64,000 bases of DNA. It comes from an uncultured Hyphomicrobiales bacterium (lineage in GTDB: Bacteria > Pseudomonadota > Alphaproteobacteria > Rhizobiales > Ancalomicrobiaceae). Location of the stretch: assembly GCA_903930435.1 (NCBI GenBank), contig CAIYYN010000068.1:1-64000 (forward strand). Reading direction: 5' to 3'. The position numbers were made by a program, and so were the translations under genes. This document shows, one piece after another, positions 58,947 through 64,000 of the stretch; the first letter of the stretch is position 1, and each line of letters starts with the position of its first letter. The notes beneath the pieces were generated by a model, which saw nothing but the letters and a program-made list of their open reading frames with translations, was not told the origin of the DNA and searched no databases.

Positions 58947-59603
58947 TTATCGCCGAATTGCAATCAATGACTTCGTCAGGCCGAATACGCGCTCATCCTT
59001 CAGTTCGGCATCGGGGAACAATGTTTGCATCTGCAGGCGGTCCAACAGGATTGAGTCGTTCACATACTCCATCGCCTGATTGAAATCGACAGCCTTGGGG
59101 AAATAGCCCATCGGTCGCATTGTCAGCAAGCGGGCGCGCCAGGATTCCGGCAGCCAGTGGTACCCGATCGTGCGATAATGCGGCTCCATCGGGAACCAGT
59201 AGTAAGGTGTCTGGACGTAATAGCTGACAGCCACACGGCTGATCTCATTGGCCATCTGCTTCATCTGTTTCCAGCGACCGACGTGCTCGATCACGGAATT
59301 CGAATGCGCCAGATCGAAGGACTCGTCAGCGGCAAACGAGAGATCGCAGGCATTGGCATAACAGCCGGTAAAGCGAGGGTCGGAGAACGGTACCGAGCGG
59401 TCGTCGATATTACCGATCACCACCTCGATCGGCAGGCCCTCGAGCTGATCAAGATACTGCTTCCAGTAATTGAATTCGCCACCAACATCGATGATCCGGC
59501 ACGACCCCTTGCGCGCGATGATCGCGTCAATGATCGACTTCACCATGGCAAATCGCTTCAGCCGGAAGGAGCTGGTGTAGGCCTTTTGCCCGTCGCGCTG
59601 CAT
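58947..59603 (-). CDS. Class I SAM-dependent methyltransferase
   Basis: A protein of 218 residues with an AGGGA ribosome site. Motif I is IIDVGGEFNYW, an acidic motif II region follows, and motif IV is FDLAHSNSVIEHVG. PTYYWFP-like QTPYYWFPMEPHY resembles methyltransferases of lipopolysaccharide and surface-polysaccharide clusters. The substrate is unknown. It lies upstream of the propeller gene on the same strand, separated by 113 bases. Confidence 0.88.
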   Translation of the reverse strand: MQRDGQKAYTSSFRLKRFAMVKSIIDAIIARKGSCRIIDVGGEFNYWKQYLDQLEGLPIEVVIGNIDDRSVPFSDPRFTGCYANACDLSFAADESFDLAHSNSVIEHVGRWKQMKQMANEISRVAVSYYVQTPYYWFPMEPHYRTIGYHWLPESWRARLLTMRPMGYFPKAVDFNQAMEYVNDSILLDRLQMQTLFPDAELKDERVFGLTKSLIAIRR

Positions 59604-59701
59604 GAAAAATCCCTGAAAAAACGTGTGTCAGTTCAGGGTTGAATATCATTTAAAGATTAGAGAAGGCTTTCAGGCTTGAACGGGCAAATCATCTGAATTG
59701 C

Positions 59702-60103
59702 TTAAACTGATTTGTGCGGACGTCCGCCTTTTGCACCATTTGCTCGGGAGGCCGCCGCCTTGGCCGGTGATTTTGCACGGCCAGCCCGCCGCGCCATGTG
59801 GCGCTGCGTACCGAATAAGCCTGCGAGTAACCCGGGAACCGACAAATCAATATCCAAGGCTTCCCAGTGGATACCGTAACCTGACGCGGTCACTTTGACC
59901 TCGGCAAGTTGGGCACCGGATGCCCGACCCAAACCTTCCACAAGCGCTGGCGGAAAGGCGAAAGTCGCATCATTGGTGAGATCGACGACAACACGATGGG
60001 CCGCGGCGTCATAGCGTACAGCTTTTGCGCGCGGCTCCATGCGGGCAACCTGAGCCCCACGCACCAAGGCAGCTTCGATCATGCTATCCGTCAGTTCAGC
60101 CAT
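59702..60103 (-). CDS. DUF2442 family protein, probable partner of the DUF4160 gene
   Basis: A protein of 133 residues with GGGAATTCC before the ATG. The DUF2442 core covers about residues 20-85 (AVRYDAAAHRVVVDLTND, ASGYGIHWEALDIDLSVPGL). A basic, alanine-rich C-terminal tail (ARRAGRAKSPAKAAASRANG) could bind nucleic acid. Its ATG overlaps the DUF4160 stop (ATGGCTGA). DUF2442/DUF4160 pairs recur in many genomes and have the size and layout of toxin-antitoxin modules, but this is not proven. Confidence 0.8.
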   Translation of the reverse strand: MAELTDSMIEAALVRGAQVARMEPRAKAVRYDAAAHRVVVDLTNDATFAFPPALVEGLGRASGAQLAEVKVTASGYGIHWEALDIDLSVPGLLAGLFGTQRHMARRAGRAKSPAKAAASRANGAKGGRPHKSV

Positions 60104-60335
60104 GGAATTCCCTCCAGCGGGCTAAAAGCTCGTCCTTGCGCGCAGTCACGACATCCATCGCCCGCCTCACCTCCCGGTTTGACATGCCATAAGCCCAAAC
60201 CAGTTCCGGCGCGCCGTCATCGGTCAGCAGATTGATCTTCGCCTCGCCGTCGCCAAACACATGGACATGAGCTGGTTCGTGATCATTGAGATAAATGACA
60301 ACTCGCAAACCAAGTGCGCGCAAGACGGTTACCAT
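60096..60335 (-). CDS. DUF4160 family protein, possible toxin-antitoxin component
   Basis: A protein of 79 residues. It contains the family core VVIYLNDHEPAHVHVFGDGE and ends LLARWREFHG. It is first in a two-gene unit with DUF2442. Its ATG at 60335 has no ribosome site and overlaps a TATAAT hexamer, so translation may start from a near-leaderless RNA or from a downstream TTG. The role is unknown. Confidence 0.75.
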   Translation of the reverse strand: MVTVLRALGLRVVIYLNDHEPAHVHVFGDGEAKINLLTDDGAPELVWAYGMSNREVRRAMDVVTARKDELLARWREFHG

Positions 60336-60566
60336 TATAAAATAACCTAACCAGATGGGTTATTCAAGGTGAGGATTTGAACTTAGATGAGGCAGGCGTC
60401 ACATCGGGCACGTAACGAGCATCCGAGCCGTCCCTGGAGGCTTCGATTTCGCGCTCAAGAAATAATTAGGGCGAACTAAACCAAGTTTTGCCCTTAAAAG
60501 CCGAATTAACAACTTTAAATAATTTTCTCATTCATAACAATCAAATTGCGGGCAGCATTGCACCTC

Positions 60567-60595
60567 TTGACCACCCTCGCAGCGTCAGCTATCGT
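60567..60595 (+). promoter_or_regulatory. Probable ilvB leader promoter
   Basis: TTGACC (60567-60572) and TATCGT (60590-60595) are 17 bases apart, a good sigma-70 type promoter. Transcription would start near 60602, just ahead of the leader peptide. The stretch from 60336 to 60566 shows no gene. Confidence 0.65.
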
Positions 60596-60628
60596 CTCCC
60601 ATCAGTCAATCAGAAAGGGCCTGCGGCA

Positions 60629-60688
60629 ATGTCGCGCCACGTGAAGCTTATTGTAGTACGAACGCGCGCTGGAGGCGGAGATCGATAG
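60629..60688 (+). CDS. ilvB leader peptide (branched-chain attenuator)
   Basis: A 19-residue frame, MSRHVKLIVVRTRAGGGDR, with AAAGGG upstream. The consecutive Leu-Ile-Val-Val codons (CTT ATT GTA GTA) are the sensing element. It is followed by alternative stem-loops and a true terminator before ilvB, so starvation for branched-chain amino acids should relieve termination. Confidence 0.82.
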   Translation: MSRHVKLIVVRTRAGGGDR

Positions 60689-60742
60689 ATCTCACGTCAA
60701 CGACAGCGCGCGAAACCAGGGGCCCCGAAAGGCCCCTTTTTT
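60663..60742 (+). terminator. ilvB attenuator with rho-independent terminator
   Basis: An 8-bp stem, CGCGCGCT (60663-60670) with AGCGCGCG (60705-60712), spans the leader-peptide end and contains a GAGATC-GATA-GATCTC hairpin at the stop codon. It is followed by the terminator GGGGCC-CCGAAA-GGCCCC and six T residues (60719-60742). The terminator is certain as a structure; its relief by stalling on the leader peptide is inferred. Confidence 0.82.
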
Positions 60743-60818
60743 GTTGCCAAAATCCTGAAAAACCAACATGACAGCGCCCAAGCAACCAGCATAACGGGCG
60801 GATACGCGGAGAAGATCG

Positions 60819-62630
60819 ATGTCTGAGACGAAAATGGCAACGCCAGAGACTGGCACCACGACCGGCGCACGCGAAATGACGGGCGCTGAGATGGTGGTTC
60901 AGGCGATGATCGACCAGGGCGTCGAGCATATCTTTGGTTATCCCGGCGGTGCAGCGCTGCCAATCTATGACGAGATCTTCCAGCAGGAAACGATCCAGCA
61001 TATTCTGGTGCGCCATGAGCAGGCAGCCGGTCATGCGGCAGAAGGCTATGCCCGCTCGACGGGCAAGGTCGGCGTGGTGCTGGTGACCTCCGGTCCGGGC
61101 GCAACCAATATGGTGACGCCGCTGACCGATGCACTCATGGATTCCGTGCCGCTCGTCTGCATCACGGCTCAGGTGCCGACGCATCTCATCGGGTCCGACG
61201 CCTTCCAGGAATGCGATACGGTCGGCATCACCCGGCCCTGCACCAAGCACAATTGGCTCGTGAAGCGGGTCGAGGATCTGCCCCGCATCCTGCATGAGGC
61301 GTTCCGGATTGCGCGCACCGGTCGTCCGGGTCCGGTTGTCGTCGATATCCCGAAGGATATCCAGTTCAAGACAGGCATCTATGAAAATCTGAAGGACGCC
61401 ATCCAGACATCCTATCGGCCAAAGCTCGCCGGCGATGACCGCGCCATCCGGCACGCGGTCGCGATGATGGCAGCAGCGAAAAAGCCGATCCTTTATACCG
61501 GCGGCGGCGTCATCAATTCCGGCCCGCGCGCCACCGAGCTGTTGCGTGAACTGGCCGACCTGACGGGCTTCCCGGTGACGTCGACCCTGACCGGCCTGGG
61601 TGCCTATCCCGCGACCGGCGCATCCTGGCTCGGCATGCTCGGCATGCACGGAACCTATGAGGCGAACCTCGCGATGCACGGCTGCGATGTGATGGTCGCC
61701 ATTGGTTCGCGCTTTGACGACCGCATCACGGGGCGCACCGATGCATTCTCGCCGGGATCGAAGAAGATTCACATCGACATTGATGCATCCTCCTTCAACA
61801 AGAACATCCGCATCGATGTCCCGATCCAGGGCGATGTCGCCCATGTGCTGGAGGCCATGATCCGCATCTGGAAGGAAACGGTGCCGAACCACGACAAGGC
61901 GGCACTGACTCCCTGGTGGAAGCAGATCGGCGTCTGGCGGGCCAAGAACAGCCTCGCCTACCATAAGATCCCCGGTACGATCATGCCGCAGACAGCCATC
62001 GAACGGCTCTACGCGCTCACCAAACATCGCGAAACCTACATCACGACGGAAGTCGGCCAGCACCAGATGTGGGCTGCGCAATATTATGGCTTCGACCAGC
62101 CGAACCATTGGCTGACGTCAGGCGGTCTGGGCACCATGGGCTACGGCTTCCCGTCCGCCATCGGCGTGCAGACGGCGCATCGCGACGCGCTCGTCGTTTG
62201 CGTGGCGGGTGACGCGTCCATCCAGATGAACATTCAGGAACTCTCGACCGCGATCCAGCACGAGCTGCCGGTAAAGGTCATGATCCTGAACAACCAGTAC
62301 ATGGGCATGGTGCGGCAATGGCAGCAGCTGCTGCATGGCAACCGGCTGGCACATAGCTATACCGAGGCCATGCCGGACTTCGTCAAGCTCGCCGAGGCCT
62401 ATGGAGCCGAGGGTATCCGTGCCGAACGACCGGATGAACTCGATGATGCGATCAATGCGATGATCGCGTCCAAGAAGCCGGTCTTGTTCGATTGCTGCGT
62501 CTCATCGCACGCCAATTGCCTGCCGATGATTCCCTCGGGGAAGGCGCATAACGAGATCCTGCTTGCTGATGATGTCACCGATGAAGATATCGGCGATGTG
62601 ATCGCGGCCAAGGATCGCGCGCTCGTTTGA
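60819..62630 (+). CDS. ilvB: Acetolactate synthase large subunit
   Basis: A protein of 603 residues. It is the thiamine-diphosphate and FAD enzyme that makes acetolactate or acetohydroxybutyrate for valine, leucine and isoleucine. The N-terminal segment has FGYPGGAALPIYDE, and the catalytic glutamate is in VRHEQAAGHAAEG. The ThDP/Mg motif is GDASIQMNIQEL, with NNQYMGMVRQWQ after it. The regulatory-subunit gene ilvH follows after 63 bases. The attenuator upstream ties expression to branched-chain amino acid supply. Confidence 0.97.
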   Translation: MSETKMATPETGTTTGAREMTGAEMVVQAMIDQGVEHIFGYPGGAALPIYDEIFQQETIQHILVRHEQAAGHAAEGYARSTGKVGVVLVTSGPGATNMVTPLTDALMDSVPLVCITAQVPTHLIGSDAFQECDTVGITRPCTKHNWLVKRVEDLPRILHEAFRIARTGRPGPVVVDIPKDIQFKTGIYENLKDAIQTSYRPKLAGDDRAIRHAVAMMAAAKKPILYTGGGVINSGPRATELLRELADLTGFPVTSTLTGLGAYPATGASWLGMLGMHGTYEANLAMHGCDVMVAIGSRFDDRITGRTDAFSPGSKKIHIDIDASSFNKNIRIDVPIQGDVAHVLEAMIRIWKETVPNHDKAALTPWWKQIGVWRAKNSLAYHKIPGTIMPQTAIERLYALTKHRETYITTEVGQHQMWAAQYYGFDQPNHWLTSGGLGTMGYGFPSAIGVQTAHRDALVVCVAGDASIQMNIQELSTAIQHELPVKVMILNNQYMGMVRQWQQLLHGNRLAHSYTEAMPDFVKLAEAYGAEGIRAERPDELDDAINAMIASKKPVLFDCCVSSHANCLPMIPSGKAHNEILLADDVTDEDIGDVIAAKDRALV

Positions 62631-62693
62631 GCGCAATCCCGCAATGACCGAATAAATAGACATCCAGATTGAACGCATGAACGAGATACGGAT

Positions 62694-63254
62694 ATGAACG
62701 CCATGACCCAACCGGGCGAAAGCCAGTCGGCCTATTTCTTCCAGGAACCCGTCAAGACGGTGGAAAGCCACACGCTGTCGGTGATTGTCGACAACGAACC
62801 GGGCGTCCTCGCCCGCGTAATCGGCCTGTTTTCAGGACGCGGCTACAATATCGACAGCCTCACAGTCTCGGAAACCGAGCACGAGAAGCACCTGTCGCGC
62901 ATCACCATCATCACGACGGGCACACCGCAGGTGATCCAGCAGATCAAGCAGCAGCTCGGGCGCTTGATCCCGGTGCATCGGGTCGTCGATCTGACCGCCG
63001 CCGGCAATGTGCTGGAGCGCGAATTGGCTCTCATCAAGATCCGCAGCAAGGGTCAGCCACGGACCGAAGCGCTCCAGATCGCCGAAGCCTTCAATGCGCG
63101 CGTCATGGATGCGACAGCTGAAAGCTTCGTGTTCGAGATCACCGGGAAGGGTGACAAGATCGACCAGTTCATCTCGATCATGGTGCCGCTTGGGTTGGTC
63201 GAAGTCTCGCGCACCGGCGTCGCCGCCATTGCACGCGGCCCCGACGCGATGTGA
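62694..63254 (+). CDS. ilvH: Acetolactate synthase small (regulatory) subunit
   Basis: A protein of 186 residues. The N-terminal ACT domain has HTLSVIVDNEPGVLARVIGL and GRGYNIDSLTVSETE, the valine-binding site of IlvH/IlvN, and the C-terminal ALS_ss domain includes RVMDATAESFVFEITG. It stimulates IlvB and gives feedback inhibition by valine. It is co-transcribed with ilvB and is followed by an inverted repeat. Confidence 0.96.
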   Translation: MNAMTQPGESQSAYFFQEPVKTVESHTLSVIVDNEPGVLARVIGLFSGRGYNIDSLTVSETEHEKHLSRITIITTGTPQVIQQIKQQLGRLIPVHRVVDLTAAGNVLERELALIKIRSKGQPRTEALQIAEAFNARVMDATAESFVFEITGKGDKIDQFISIMVPLGLVEVSRTGVAAIARGPDAM

Positions 63255-63277
63255 GTTGTTCGGTGTTTTAGAGGCGA

Positions 63278-63405
63278 CGATCTGTCATCCCGGCGGAGGC
63301 CGGGATCCAGATTAACACACTGAATTAAATAAGATTTCTCTACCACAAGCCTTTGCCCTTCGAGCAACTTGACTGGATCCCGGCCTCCGCCGGGATGACA
63401 GATCG
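63278..63405. repeat. Perfect 33-bp inverted repeat (REP-like element)
   Basis: Bases 63278-63310 and 63373-63405 are exact reverse complements, 62 bases apart. Each arm contains the inner palindrome CCCGG-CGGAGG-CCGGG within TGTCATCCCGGCGGAGG, a sequence type common between genes in alphaproteobacteria. It lies between the convergent ends of ilvH and panC and could act as a terminator in both directions. Confidence 0.9.
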
Positions 63406-63459
63406 TGCGTTTCGGCTGAACCGCTCTCACGCGGGCTTTTCATGGCGAAGGCGGCGCTG

Positions 63460-64000
63460 TCACACCGGGATATTGTCGATCAGCCGGATATCGCCGAGCC
63501 AGGCGGCGACGAGAAGGCGGGCGGGGCGGTCGAAGTGCGTTAGGGGCTGAAGATCGTCAGCGGACCGAAGTTCGAGGTAATCGACCGCCCCGAAGCCTGC
63601 CGCGGTAATTTCGTGGACGCCTTCCGCCAGCGCCTCGGCAACGGGTACTCCGGTACGGATACGGTTGGCAGTCTCCTTTAGGGCTGCTGCCAACCGTGGC
63701 GCAATAGAGCGATTTTCAGGGGAGAGGCGCATGTTGCGTGATGACATCGCAAGGCCGTCTGCTTCGCGAACCGTCGGACAGGGAATGACCTCGATCGGGA
63801 TATCGAGATCGCGGGCCATGCGCTCGACCACTTTCAACTGCTGAAAATCCTTCTCACCGAAAAAGGCGAAATCAGCGCCGGTTTGAAGAAAAAGCTTGGC
63901 GACAACCGTGGAGACGCCATCGAAATGGCCGGGTCTCGCGCTACCGCACAGCCCGTCACTGACGCCTGCGACTGACACTGTCGTGGCAAAACCTGCCGGG
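63460..64000 (-). CDS. panC: Pantothenate synthetase (5' end outside window)
   Basis: About 180 C-terminal residues; the frame is open to the window edge, where it reads [19 protein letters not shown]. It joins pantoate and beta-alanine using ATP. Motifs include [29 protein letters not shown] and the MSSRNMRLS loop. A GTG at 63978 is internal and not the real start. Its substrate pantoate derives from the valine precursor 2-oxoisovalerate, which fits its nearness to ilvBH. Confidence 0.95.
   Translation of the reverse strand, partial: PAGFATTVSVAGVSDGLCGSARPGHFDGVSTVVAKLFLQTGADFAFFGEKDFQQLKVVERMARDLDIPIEVIPCPTVREADGLAMSSRNMRLSPENRSIAPRLAAALKETANRIRTGVPVAEALAEGVHEITAAGFGAVDYLELRSADDLQPLTHFDRPARLLVAAWLGDIRLIDNIPV

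Noticed and set aside
60648-62108. A minus-strand open frame of about 490 codons opposite ilvB, covering the attenuator
   Set aside because: It has no protein-family features and is explained by ilvB codon use.

Overview
The window looks like chromosomal DNA of an alphaproteobacterium, most likely of the order Hyphomicrobiales (Rhizobiales). The basis is the high-GC coding style, a choline sulfatase very close to the Sinorhizobium type, an N-carbamoyl-D-amino acid hydrolase close to the Agrobacterium enzyme, rhizobial-style palindromic intergenic repeats, and peptide-attenuated leuA and ilvB genes. No phage, IS element, CRISPR array or integrase was seen. Most of the window is operonic metabolism and transport.

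Layout. 1-6.3 kb: the end of an unidentified gene, a small exported PEP-CTERM-like protein whose signal peptide carries an in-frame amber codon, and a very large alpha-2-macroglobulin. 6.4-17.2 kb: a nitrogen block. A hybrid histidine kinase fused to a complete NCS1 nucleobase/hydantoin-type permease, with its LuxR-type response regulator, is divergent from urtABCDE, the urea ABC importer. Two different palindromic repeats sit inside the urt operon. 17.3-22.7 kb: a GNAT acetyltransferase, choline sulfatase betC, a small molybdopterin-fold exported protein, a monooxygenase-fold protein and a chemotaxis receptor.

22.7-34.7 kb: a catabolic region. It holds a GntR-amidohydrolase-SDR operon, a hydroxypyruvate-isomerase-like gene followed by an exported alpha/beta hydrolase, a second amidohydrolase, a CobW-type GTPase, a CoA-transferase/enoyl-CoA hydratase/CoA-transferase operon, mscL and an N-carbamoyl-D-amino acid hydrolase. 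34.7-36.1 kb: a TadG-like protein. 36.5-46.9 kb: a two-subunit aconitase X (probable cis-3-hydroxyproline dehydratase) divergent from a three-gene HcnABC-type amino-acid dehydrogenase and a complete five-gene peptide/opine ABC importer. I read this block as use of hydroxyproline or a related imino/opine compound.

46.9-64 kb: an AGE-family epimerase, a second chemotaxis receptor, leuA with a leucine leader peptide and attenuator, tRNA-Lys(CTT), a DUF805 membrane protein, divergent oxyR/katG, a beta-propeller sugar-transfer-like protein, a methyltransferase, a DUF4160/DUF2442 pair resembling a toxin-antitoxin module, ilvB-ilvH behind an Ile/Leu/Val attenuator, and the 3' part of panC running off the right edge. 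Branched-chain amino acid synthesis (leuA, ilvBH) and pantothenate synthesis (panC) are therefore near each other and share attenuation as a control mode.

The most unusual items are the permease-kinase fusion beside the urea importer, the amber codon in the signal peptide at 317-319, and the aconitase X/dehydrogenase/importer locus.
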